From positions 1 through 34,652 of the forward strand of contig DMDF01000034.1 of the NCBI GenBank assembly GCA_003446605.1: a stretch of 34,652 nt of DNA, in the 5' to 3' direction. The stretch comes from Anaerolineaceae bacterium (lineage in GTDB: Bacteria; Chloroflexota; Anaerolineae; Anaerolineales; Anaerolineaceae). Below are positions 7,745 through 15,959 of the stretch, one piece after another. The first letter of the stretch is position 1. Every line of letters begins with the position of its first letter. The position numbers and the translations under genes are program-made. The notes below the pieces were generated by a model. The model did not search any database and was not told the origin of the DNA. It was given only the letters and a program-made list of their open reading frames with translations.

Positions 7745-8704
7745 TTATTTATTGTTTATCCATCCATCTGTTGAAGAAATAAATGTTGCTATCTCTGTTA
7801 ACACCTGAGGCGTCATTTCGAACCATTGAATTCTTTCATCAGTTTGTTTAAACCAGTTCGCCTGATGCCGGATGAAGATACGGGTACGTCTTTTCATTAA
7901 ACGAACTGCTTCTTCCAGTGAAATCTCCTTTTCTAAGTACTGTGTGATTTCTTTATATCCTATAGCCGTCATAGATGGAAGGTCAGGGGAAAATCCTTTT
8001 CGTAACAGCATTTCTGTTTCTTCCACTATCCCATCTGCAATCATCTGGTCTATTCGTTGATCCACCCGTTTATACAGATCCTGACGTGGGCGCTGTAACC
8101 CAATAATTTTAAAATCATGATGAGGAGGATTTCTTCTCTTCAGGTCTGAGAAAAGCTCTCCGGTCGAAAAAATGACTTCCAAAGCACGAATGGTGCGGCG
8201 CACATTATTCGGCTCAATCTTTCTCGCAGCTTCAGGATCAAGCAGTGCTACATAGTCATACATCGTGCTAGCTCCCACTTCACCCGCCATTTCCTCAAGT
8301 ACTTCCCTCAACCTCATGTTTGGAATGGCAGGCGGCGGCAGCCATCCTTCAACCACACTCCATACATATTGCCCTGTTCCACCAACCATGAAAGGGATAT
8401 TTCCTCTGCCTTTGATAGCCACAATCGTTTGGGTAACTTGTTGTTGGATCTGTGGCAGGCTGAGCGGTTCATCCGGTTCGGCGATATCAATCAGATGATG
8501 TGTTACTCCCTGCATTTCTTCTATGGTTGGTTTTGCTGTTCCAATATTCATCCCTTTATAGAGGTAGCGGGAATCTAATGAAATGATCTCTGCCGAAAAT
8601 CGTTGAGCCAACCCGATGGCAAGTGTTGTTTTTCCAACAGCTGTGGGTCCTACCATCACGATGACAGGGTCAGTCACTGGTAACTGCATTTTCAAACCAT
8701 TCAT
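7745..8704 (-). CDS. miaA: tRNA dimethylallyltransferase
   Basis: 319 residues. Adds a dimethylallyl group to N6 of A37 in tRNAs that read codons starting with U. The P-loop GPTAVGKTTLAIGLAQ is at about 19-34, followed by LDSRYLYKGMNIGTAKP (substrate and metal binding), FMVGGTGQYVWSVVEGW, and the late GYKEI motif. The length is normal. Two starts are possible, the ATG at 8704 and one at 8689. Neither has a good ribosome binding site, and the first overlaps the end of yraN, so translation is probably coupled to yraN. Confidence 0.93.
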   Translation of the reverse strand: MNGLKMQLPVTDPVIVMVGPTAVGKTTLAIGLAQRFSAEIISLDSRYLYKGMNIGTAKPTIEEMQGVTHHLIDIAEPDEPLSLPQIQQQVTQTIVAIKGRGNIPFMVGGTGQYVWSVVEGWLPPPAIPNMRLREVLEEMAGEVGASTMYDYVALLDPEAARKIEPNNVRRTIRALEVIFSTGELFSDLKRRNPPHHDFKIIGLQRPRQDLYKRVDQRIDQMIADGIVEETEMLLRKGFSPDLPSMTAIGYKEITQYLEKEISLEEAVRLMKRRTRIFIRHQANWFKQTDERIQWFEMTPQVLTEIATFISSTDGWINNK

Positions 8705-9020
8705 ACTTTAATTCATTTTCTTCTAGGAGAATCGAAATCACGTCAATACGCCAGGTGCACATCAACTGATCAGTTTCTTGCAAATAGGTTAATGCTGTTT
8801 CGATCAGGTTCTTTTTCTTTTTTGGAGTAATACTCTCCTCGGGATACCCACATGTACGCGAGGTACGGGTTTTCACTTCAAAGAAAATGATCTGATCTGC
8901 CATTTTCCCGATAATGTCGATCTCACCGTAGGATGAACGATAGTTCGTTTCCAATATCGCCACCCCATGTTCAACAAGATATTGGGCAGCTTGTTTTTCT
9001 CCAGCTCTACCAACTTGCAT
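8670..9020 (-). CDS. yraN: YraN family (UPF0102) endonuclease-like protein
   Basis: The frame is open to 9128, but the conserved part begins MQVGRAGEKQAAQYLVEHGV, so I use the ATG at 9020 (117 residues, the usual size). A GTG at 9035 is possible but has AAGAGG directly abutting it. The core has the restriction-endonuclease-like pattern of the family: SYGEIDIIGKMADQIIFFEV followed by KTRTS, giving E, D and E-x-K positions of a PD-(D/E)XK-type site. YraN/YhbQ-type proteins are predicted Holliday-junction-resolvase-like nucleases of poorly known role. It is first in a minus-strand run with miaA and the acyl-CoA ligase gene. The longer frame would run into the divergent lipoprotein gene at 9109. 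Confidence 0.88.
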   Translation of the reverse strand: MQVGRAGEKQAAQYLVEHGVAILETNYRSSYGEIDIIGKMADQIIFFEVKTRTSRTCGYPEESITPKKKKNLIETALTYLQETDQLMCTWRIDVISILLEENELKYEWFENAVTSD

Positions 9021-9108
9021 TGTGCGTTTAGTCACCCTCTTATCATAATAGAAAAATATTTGTTTGTGGATGTAGAATTGTAAATACTGTGAAAAAGGAA
9101 CCGCAAGA

Positions 9109-10068
9109 ATGAACAAAGATAAAAGCATTGTTTATTTCAGTGTTTTATTGAGCCTTTTCCTGATTTCAGGATGCCATCAAGATACGGTAGCAACCACACT
9201 CAGGATATCCGATGACCCCATGCCATTGACGGTTGAAGAAAATAGGATCACAGATACCGATACTGATTCACCGAATCATTGGGAATTTATGGAAAGACTT
9301 GACCAGGCTGTCCTCTCAAAACGGTCCCACTGGAAAAACCTTCCTCCAGACCTCGCGGTAAAAGATATCAATGATGTTCTCGAAAGATACGGGTACTCCA
9401 TCAAGCATAATCCGATCATGTCATCCTATACGTATCGCATTTTCAAGGGATATACCATTTTATTAGAAAATGTCTATCCAGCCGGGAATATCACTGAAAA
9501 CTCGGATAAAAGTGATTTCACATTCTTTCTTTACACCAATGATGGGGTTCCCTATCTCCTCCAGGAAGACGGATTGAAAGAATGGCATTTATACGCACCC
9601 GTTCTTTATCAGGATGAATTGATTTATCCAGTTATCGGAACATCATCCATTCAAATAGTCACGGAGAATGGAGACACAATATTTAAGACCTCCTTACCAT
9701 CCAATCCCGTGATGGATCCAATTCAAACCTTTCAAGTCTGGAATGAGCATTGGGTTTTAGAAAAGGATGGGGAGTTATTTATTGACGGGAATTCGCTGAA
9801 TAAGATGCTCGGATTCCATGAAATCTTCAACTGGCAGATCATTCAAGGGGAACCTTTTTTCTTCTTCAGGAAGCATGCAGACGGTCCCTACTCCATGATG
9901 TACGCTGGAAAACAACTCGAAAAAGAGTATGACACTATAATCCATTACCAATGCTGTGAACCCGCCTTCTTCAATCCTGACGGGAATAATTTCATGGTTT
10001 GGTTCTATGCCAGCCGAGAAGGCTCATGGTATTATGTGGAAGCTGGCATTTATCCTGATCTAGATTGA
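9109..10068 (+). CDS. Predicted lipoprotein of unknown function
   Basis: I do not recognise a family. The first 22 residues form a bacterial lipoprotein signal: a Lys-containing start, a hydrophobic stretch (IVYFSVLLSLFLI) and a lipobox LISGC with the acceptor Cys22. The remaining 297 residues are soluble, rich in aromatic and acidic residues, with predicted beta character and segments such as NHWEFMERLDQAVLSKRSHW and an adjacent Cys-Cys near the end. It is expected to be anchored on the outer face of the cell membrane. An AAGGA lies about ten bases before the ATG. The gene stands alone, divergent from yraN, 72 bases upstream of the cinA start. Confidence 0.75.
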   Translation: MNKDKSIVYFSVLLSLFLISGCHQDTVATTLRISDDPMPLTVEENRITDTDTDSPNHWEFMERLDQAVLSKRSHWKNLPPDLAVKDINDVLERYGYSIKHNPIMSSYTYRIFKGYTILLENVYPAGNITENSDKSDFTFFLYTNDGVPYLLQEDGLKEWHLYAPVLYQDELIYPVIGTSSIQIVTENGDTIFKTSLPSNPVMDPIQTFQVWNEHWVLEKDGELFIDGNSLNKMLGFHEIFNWQIIQGEPFFFFRKHADGPYSMMYAGKQLEKEYDTIIHYQCCEPAFFNPDGNNFMVWFYASREGSWYYVEAGIYPDLD

Positions 10069-10140
10069 TAGCTGGCAAATTTCTTATGCTCATCAATCAA
10101 AGTTCTGTTAAAATTGGTGAAATTTTCTACAAGGAAAAAA

Positions 10141-11259
10141 ATGGCAACCGCCGAGATCATAACCATAGGAACCGAATTGTTATTGGGTGAGATAGTTAAT
10201 ACCAATTCACAATATTTGGCAAAATCGCTCAATGATCAGGGATTTGACGTATTTCGCGTTACCACCGTTGGGGATAATGTCAGTCGCATTGCTGATATCC
10301 TGAAAGAAGCGTCTTTACGCAGCGACCTGGTCATCACCACCGGCGGACTCGGACCGACCATCGATGACCCCACACGTGAAGCCGCAGCATTAGCTTGTGG
10401 AGTACCGACTGTTTTTCATGAGGAGTTATGGGCACAGATCGTACAACGCTTTGCCCAATTGAACCGCACCCCATCCGAGAACAACAAACGTCAGGCTTAT
10501 CTCCCACAAAATGCTACTGCCATCGAGAATCAAGTGGGCACTGCTCCTGCTTTCTTCCTTCACACGGGTGGTACTTTGCTATGCTGTCTACCGGGTGTTC
10601 CTTCTGAAATGCGTTTCATTTTCGAGAAAGAGATCATTCCCATCATCAACCATGAGATCCCTACACACGCAGTGCTGATCACAATCATTCTTCACACCAT
10701 TGGGATCGGGGAATCCTCGATTGATCAACTTATCGGTGATTTGGAAAAAATGCAAAACCCCACCATCGGCTTGGCTGCGCACATGGGCAGGGTCGATATC
10801 CGGATCTCAGCCAAGGCAGACACTGAAAAGAATGCACATAAAATGATGCAGCCCATCCTTTTCCAGATCAAACAAAAACTCGAGCCCTTTATTTATGGAT
10901 ATAATGGTGAGTCTATTGAGGATGCGGTGATCCAGCAATTGAGTGAGAATCATGTAGTCCTGAACTACCAAAATTCAGAACAGGCACCTTTCCTTGCAGG
11001 TATTGTAAGTGAAATTCAAACCAAACTTGAAAACAAAATTGGGAAAAATCAATACAATAATAAAAAGTTACACGAATTAATATTAACAACGTCCATTCTT
11101 GAACTTGATCAGAAAAAAACGCTGCTTGTCACACTTGAACAAGCTGGAAAGAAAACCAGCCAGGAATACAATTTTTTGAACGACACCAGCGCATTTGAAG
11201 AATGGGTAATCAATAGAACTCTAGGAACTATTTTTAGTTATTTGAAAAGAAAAGGATAA
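10141..11259 (+). CDS. cinA: CinA-like protein with intact N-terminal domain and decayed C-terminal domain
   Basis: The ATG at 10141 is preceded by AAGGA at 10131-10135, so the upstream TTG/GTG codons in the open frame are not needed (372 residues). The N-terminal 250 residues are a clear COG1058/MoCF-type domain: IITIGTELLLGEIVNTNSQY, VITTGGLGPTIDDPTREAAA, CCLPGVPSEM. In CinA proteins this domain hydrolyses ADP-ribose. The C-terminal domain normally is a PncC-type NMN deamidase marked by an A-E-S-C-T-G-G motif. Here the equivalent stretch reads LNYQNSEQAPFLAGI (about 274-288), keeping only the serine, and the following Gly-rich lines are lost. It therefore probably lacks deamidase activity. 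It starts the run of genes that continues through the glycogen genes, with a five-base or smaller gap at each of the first two junctions. Confidence 0.88.
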   Translation: MATAEIITIGTELLLGEIVNTNSQYLAKSLNDQGFDVFRVTTVGDNVSRIADILKEASLRSDLVITTGGLGPTIDDPTREAAALACGVPTVFHEELWAQIVQRFAQLNRTPSENNKRQAYLPQNATAIENQVGTAPAFFLHTGGTLLCCLPGVPSEMRFIFEKEIIPIINHEIPTHAVLITIILHTIGIGESSIDQLIGDLEKMQNPTIGLAAHMGRVDIRISAKADTEKNAHKMMQPILFQIKQKLEPFIYGYNGESIEDAVIQQLSENHVVLNYQNSEQAPFLAGIVSEIQTKLENKIGKNQYNNKKLHELILTTSILELDQKKTLLVTLEQAGKKTSQEYNFLNDTSAFEEWVINRTLGTIFSYLKRKG

Positions 11260-11263
11260 TAAC

Positions 11264-13243
11264 ATGGAAAAACAATTAATTCTTAAAAATGCGATCGTCT
11301 TGACCATGGATAAGGATCTGACAAAATTTGACCAGGGAGCTGTGGTTATTTCTGGGTCCACCATTACTGCGGTAGGCGAAGAAAAGGATCTTCTCAAGAA
11401 ATATCCGGATGCAGAGGTTTTCGATTGTGGTAGAAAAGTGCTGATGCCCGGTTTTGTAAACACCCACACCCATATTGCCATGAACCTCATTCGCGGTTTT
11501 TCCGATGATCTGCGCCTTGATGTCTGGCTGAATGGATACATCATGCCGGTCGAAAGGGAGTTTGTTACACCCGATTTCGTGCGGCTTGGCACGCAGCTGG
11601 GTTGTGCAGAATTGATCCGCTCAGGCGTAACCTGCTTTTTAGACATGTACTACTTCGAAGATGTAGTAGCAGAAGCAACCGCAGAAATTGGTCTGCGAGG
11701 TGTGCTTTCTCAAACTGTCATGAAATATCCCACTCCAGATGCTCATTCTTACGAAGAATCCATGGAATACTGCACCCGCTTCATCGAAAGATGGAAAGGG
11801 CACGAATTGATCACTCCCTCTGTCGCTCCTCATGCCCCCTACACCACCGGCGATGAGATCTTACAAGCCACTAAAGACCTGGCTTTGAAATATGATGTGC
11901 CACTGCACATTCACATCTCCGAGACCGCGCAAGAAGTAGAGAATATGCGCAAGGAACTGGGGATGCCCGTTGTTCCCTATGTCAAGAAACAGGGTGTGTT
12001 CGAAGCCAAAACCATTGCCGCTCACTGCGTCCATATTGATGAGGGTGAAATGCGCACCTTGGAACATTCCAACGTTGGTGTGGCTCATAATCCCTCCTCC
12101 AATCTCAAATTGGCGTCAGGCATCGCACCTATCACACGCATGCTCGAACTGGGTCTGAAAGTGGGTATCGGCACCGATGGCACCGCCTCTAACAATGATC
12201 TGGATTTCTTTGAAGAGATGCGCCTGGCGTCCTTTCTGGCGAAAGGCTCCAGCGGGGATCCAACGGTTGTACCGGCACAACAAACCCTTTCTATGGCTAC
12301 GCGCATAGGCGCAGAAGCTATCCATATGGAAGACCAGATCGGCACCCTGGAAGCAGGCAAAAAAGCCGATATGATCCTGGTCGATATGCACACCCTGCAC
12401 AACAGTCCCAGCTTCCATCACAGTGAGTTTGGCATCTATGCCCAATTGATCTATGCAGGTAAATCCACCGACGTCAGCGATGTGATGGTTAATGGAAACT
12501 GGTTGATGCGCAACCATGTGCTACTCCATATTGACGAAGATAAATTGATCGCCCAGAGTCAGGAATACGCCCGCAAAATGGATGCTTTCATCATCGAACG
12601 AGAAAAATCTGTTCTGTCCAAATTGATTGCGATCGGTGGCGCCAGCCAGGAAGAGAGTTTTGAGGTACAGGCTAAAGTCTCCATCCCTGACCGCAATACC
12701 GTTCTGGAAAATCTGAAGAACCCTGCTATTTCCATCATCCGCAAACGACACTATCGGGAATACGACACCTACTTTAAATTTGAGTCCAGTGATGAAGGAA
12801 CCGTCCGATTCAGGGAAGACCATTTTGTAGAAGAGAACGGGAAGATATCGCACGTGCGTTCACGTCTAACCCTGATCGGTCCATCACGAGAACACCATTA
12901 CCCACAGGATGTTTTGCTATCACGTAGCCGTTATCTGGCACCCGCCACACAGAGTTTGCGATTCTATCGGGAATATTTCAAACCATTCTCTGAGATTGAG
13001 ATCGAAAAAGACCGCTTACGCTACCTGATAGAGTTCGAAGGAGAGGAGTTCTTCATTAATCTGGACAAAATCAATAAACCAGATATGGGATCTTTTCTTG
13101 AGATCAAAGCCCGCACCTGGAGCATGAATGACGCTGAAGAAAAGTCAGAAAAGATTGGAAAATTGATGGAAGTGCTCGGAACAGCACAGGAAGAAAAGAT
13201 TTGTAAGGATTATCTGGAAATGGTAGAGGATTATTTGAAATAA
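11264..13243 (+). CDS. Amidohydrolase (MTA/SAH deaminase-like) fused to a CYTH domain
   Basis: 659 residues in two parts. Residues 1 to about 445 form a complete Atz/Trz-type amidohydrolase: metal ligands H68 and H70 in NTHTHIAMNLIRG, H215 and H217 in HIHISET, HCVHIDEGEM, and GTDGTASNNDLDFFEEMRLA. This combination is typical of MtaD-like 5'-methylthioadenosine/S-adenosylhomocysteine deaminases. From about 463 to the end is a second domain with CYTH features: FEVQAKV at the start (the ExExK position, with changes), YDTYFKFESSDEGTVRFRED, YLIEFEGEEFFINLDKI, and GSFLEIKARTWSMNDAEE. CYTH proteins bind triphosphates in a beta tunnel (class IV cyclases, thiamine triphosphatase, inorganic triphosphatase). 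The domain pairing is unusual in my experience. The gene starts four bases after cinA and ends two bases before glgA. Confidence 0.85.
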   Translation: MEKQLILKNAIVLTMDKDLTKFDQGAVVISGSTITAVGEEKDLLKKYPDAEVFDCGRKVLMPGFVNTHTHIAMNLIRGFSDDLRLDVWLNGYIMPVEREFVTPDFVRLGTQLGCAELIRSGVTCFLDMYYFEDVVAEATAEIGLRGVLSQTVMKYPTPDAHSYEESMEYCTRFIERWKGHELITPSVAPHAPYTTGDEILQATKDLALKYDVPLHIHISETAQEVENMRKELGMPVVPYVKKQGVFEAKTIAAHCVHIDEGEMRTLEHSNVGVAHNPSSNLKLASGIAPITRMLELGLKVGIGTDGTASNNDLDFFEEMRLASFLAKGSSGDPTVVPAQQTLSMATRIGAEAIHMEDQIGTLEAGKKADMILVDMHTLHNSPSFHHSEFGIYAQLIYAGKSTDVSDVMVNGNWLMRNHVLLHIDEDKLIAQSQEYARKMDAFIIEREKSVLSKLIAIGGASQEESFEVQAKVSIPDRNTVLENLKNPAISIIRKRHYREYDTYFKFESSDEGTVRFREDHFVEENGKISHVRSRLTLIGPSREHHYPQDVLLSRSRYLAPATQSLRFYREYFKPFSEIEIEKDRLRYLIEFEGEEFFINLDKINKPDMGSFLEIKARTWSMNDAEEKSEKIGKLMEVLGTAQEEKICKDYLEMVEDYLK

Positions 13244-13245
13244 CC

Positions 13246-14700
13246 ATGTCCTTTTCACAATCCAACCGGTTGAGAATTCTTTTTATCGCCGCTGAAGCTG
13301 CACCACTCGTCAAGATTGGTGGATTGGGAGATTATATCGAATCTCTCCCTAAGGCTCTACTCGATCAAAATAAGGATGCGGGTATCACTCTAGATATCCG
13401 CATTGCTATTCCCTATACCAATTTGATCCACCCCACTTTTTTAAGCAAGAGCAATGTCCTTTCATTTACAAGCCAGCATGGCAGCGCAATCAATTCGTTT
13501 GATATTTACACAACTACCATTGATTCTATCCAATATTATGTACTGAAAAACAAAGCCCTTTCCGAACAGGAGCAAGAGGTATACTCCATTGATCCTGTTC
13601 AGGATGGCGAAAAATTCATTGCTTTTTCTTGCGCGTGTTTTGACCTCATGAAAGCGGTCAAGTGGCAGGCTGATATCATCCACACCAATGATTGGCAGAC
13701 AGGCCCGGCTTGCAACTACCTGGCTTCACACAAAAAATCAAACAACAGCATTCGTTCGATCTTTGTGATCCATAATCTCCCATACATGGGTGCCGGTACT
13801 CAAGCGCTCATGGAAAAATACGGCTTTCAAACAAAAGAAGACCCCTTATTACCAGCCTGGGCAAACAATCTGCCATTGGTAGCGGGGATACAAGACGCTG
13901 ACCAGGTGATCACCGTTTCACCTACCTACGCACAAGAGATCCAAACTGCCGCTTTTGGTAATGATCTTCAGGATTATCTAACCTCTCAAAAGCACCGTAT
14001 TCGAGGCATTCTGAATGGGATTGATCAAACGATCTGGGACCCTAAAACTGACCCACTCATTCAACACAATTTTAACTCGGATACCCTTGAGAATCGCAAG
14101 AAAAATAAAAATGAAATTACGGCTGAGTTAGCGCTACAATCAAAACCCGAAATTCCCCTGCTTGTCATGATCAGCCGTCTTGATCGTCAAAAAGGGATCG
14201 CTTTGTTGATCGAAACATTGAAAACATTGGGAAAACAGCACTGGCAGGCAGTCATCCTGGGAACAGGTAGCGCGGATCAGGAAAAACTGACACGCAAACT
14301 GGCAAAGCAATTCCCTAAAAAAGTGCGCGTTCTCAACCGTTTTGACAACCAGTTCTCCCATCAATTATTCGCGGGGGGTGATATTTTCCTAATGCCATCC
14401 TTATACGAACCCTGCGGCACCTCCCAGATGATCGCCATGCGGTACGGCTGCATCCCGGTCGCACATGCCGTAGGCGGATTGGTAGATTCCATCTGCGATA
14501 CAGAAGAATCGCGCACCGGTTTTCTATTTTATAAACCTGAAGTGAAACCATTCGCCAAAACCTTGCAGCACGCATTGCAGCAATTTCAGAATCCAGTAGA
14601 ATGGAGTAAGATACAAAAAAGAGCCATGCAGCAAGACTTTTCATGGAAAAATTCAGCTAAGGAGTATCTTGAAGTTTATCGAACCATAAAAAGGACGTGA
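13246..14700 (+). CDS. glgA: Glycogen/starch synthase, GT5 family
   Basis: 484 residues. Elongates alpha-1,4-glucan from ADP-glucose. Motifs in order: AAEAAPLVKIGGLGDYIESL (the ADP-glucose-binding loop, with Ile in place of the usual Thr in KTGGLGD), HTNDWQTGPACNYL, VSPTYAQEIQTAAFG, LNGIDQTIWDP, SRLDRQKGI, and the catalytic-site line LMPSLYEPCGTSQMIAMRYG with the conserved E in YEPCG. The length is normal. The start lies two bases after the stop of the amidohydrolase-CYTH gene, and the 3' end reaches within two bases of glgC, so the genes are co-transcribed. Confidence 0.93.
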   Translation: MSFSQSNRLRILFIAAEAAPLVKIGGLGDYIESLPKALLDQNKDAGITLDIRIAIPYTNLIHPTFLSKSNVLSFTSQHGSAINSFDIYTTTIDSIQYYVLKNKALSEQEQEVYSIDPVQDGEKFIAFSCACFDLMKAVKWQADIIHTNDWQTGPACNYLASHKKSNNSIRSIFVIHNLPYMGAGTQALMEKYGFQTKEDPLLPAWANNLPLVAGIQDADQVITVSPTYAQEIQTAAFGNDLQDYLTSQKHRIRGILNGIDQTIWDPKTDPLIQHNFNSDTLENRKKNKNEITAELALQSKPEIPLLVMISRLDRQKGIALLIETLKTLGKQHWQAVILGTGSADQEKLTRKLAKQFPKKVRVLNRFDNQFSHQLFAGGDIFLMPSLYEPCGTSQMIAMRYGCIPVAHAVGGLVDSICDTEESRTGFLFYKPEVKPFAKTLQHALQQFQNPVEWSKIQKRAMQQDFSWKNSAKEYLEVYRTIKRT

Positions 14701-14702
14701 AT

Positions 14703-15959
14703 ATGGGTACACGCGCAGTAATTCTAGCCGGGGGAGAAGGAACAAGACTTGGTGTGTTGACCGCAAAACGCACCAAACCTGCTGTCCCATTTGCCGGGAA
14801 ATATCGCATCATTGATTTTCCGCTTTCCAACTGTGTTAATTCAAAAATCTTCGATGTTATGATCATCACCCAGTATCTGCCACAGTCCCTCATCCATCAC
14901 ATTGGATCCGGCGGACCGTGGGACCTCAACCGCGAATTTACCGGCGGGGTTAAGATATTCACTCCCTTCAAAGCCCAGGGCATCAACTGGTTTTCAGGAA
15001 CCGCTGATGCAGTCTTACAGAATTTGAACTATATTCTTAGCAATGATCCAACCCATGTATTGATCCTCTCCGGTGATCATGTTTTTTCGATGAATTTTGA
15101 AGAACTCATCTCTTATCATAAGAAAATAGGTGCGGATGTCACCATCTGCACTTATAAAGTACCGAAAGACCAGGCAAGCAGGTTTGGTGTGGTGACTTTG
15201 GATGATAAAAAACGGGTCATTGATTTCACTGAAAAACCAGAGAACCCAAAATCGAACTTGATTAATATGGGTATTTATCTTTTCAATGCAGCAACATTGA
15301 AAAAATATTTACTCAAAGACAGTCAGGAGATCACCTCACAGCATGACTTTGGGAAGAATATCCTGCCTTCTATCGTCAGAGATAAAGCAAAGATCTATGC
15401 ATTCCCGTTTAAGGATTACTGGATGGATGTAGGAACGATCCATTCCTACTGGAAAGCACACATGGATCTGCTAACTGCCCTGCCCGAATTTAATATTCGC
15501 AACCGTAATTGGGTAATCCATACACGCTCCGAAGAGCGTCCACCCAGCTATATTCATTCCGGAGCACAGATCCAGGCTTCTCTCATCTGCAACGGTTGCA
15601 TTATTGAGCCTGATGTGGTCATAAACCGCTGTGTACTTTCTCCAGGGGTGTTTATTAAACGGGGTTCTCGAATTAAGGAATCTGTAATTCTGACAGATAC
15701 CATTATCGGGGAAAACGTTCAGATCAACAAATCCATCATTGACAAACGTGTCTTTGTGGGGAAGAATTCTCAAATTGGATCATCTTTCAAGAAGAAAGCG
15801 CGTGTATCCATGATCGGGAAAAACGCAATCTTGCCTGAAGAAACGATCCTTGAAGATGGAGGTATGATCGGATGCGATGTGATGCCCATGGACTATGAGA
15901 GCAAACATATCCATTTTGGAGAAATCATTCTACCGAAAGGAAGCAGCGATGGAATTTAA
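14703..15959 (+). CDS. glgC: Glucose-1-phosphate adenylyltransferase
   Basis: Makes ADP-glucose from ATP and glucose 1-phosphate, the committed step of glycogen synthesis. I start at the ATG at 14703, seven bases after AAGGA, giving 418 residues. An in-frame GTG at 14697 overlaps the glgA stop. The nucleotide-binding N-terminus reads AVILAGGEGTRLGVLTAKRT followed by KPAVPFAGKYRIIDFPLSNC. Further motifs are WFSGTADAVLQN, ILSGDHVFSMNFEELI, the GlcP site FTEKPENP, and NMGIYLFN. The C-terminal part is a left-handed beta-helix with the hexapeptide pattern (IEPDVVINRCVLSPGVFIKR). The last eleven bases overlap malQ. Confidence 0.95.
   Translation: MGTRAVILAGGEGTRLGVLTAKRTKPAVPFAGKYRIIDFPLSNCVNSKIFDVMIITQYLPQSLIHHIGSGGPWDLNREFTGGVKIFTPFKAQGINWFSGTADAVLQNLNYILSNDPTHVLILSGDHVFSMNFEELISYHKKIGADVTICTYKVPKDQASRFGVVTLDDKKRVIDFTEKPENPKSNLINMGIYLFNAATLKKYLLKDSQEITSQHDFGKNILPSIVRDKAKIYAFPFKDYWMDVGTIHSYWKAHMDLLTALPEFNIRNRNWVIHTRSEERPPSYIHSGAQIQASLICNGCIIEPDVVINRCVLSPGVFIKRGSRIKESVILTDTIIGENVQINKSIIDKRVFVGKNSQIGSSFKKKARVSMIGKNAILPEETILEDGGMIGCDVMPMDYESKHIHFGEIILPKGSSDGI

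Noticed and set aside
9021..9128. N-terminal extension of YraN by 36 residues
   Set aside because: The extension overlaps the divergent lipoprotein gene and is hydrophobic without family similarity, while the conserved part starts at the ATG at 9020.
12580..12660. Frameshift or mis-join creating the amidohydrolase-CYTH fusion
   Set aside because: The frame is continuous across the linker with normal codon use, and no stop or start with a ribosome binding site suggests two separate genes.
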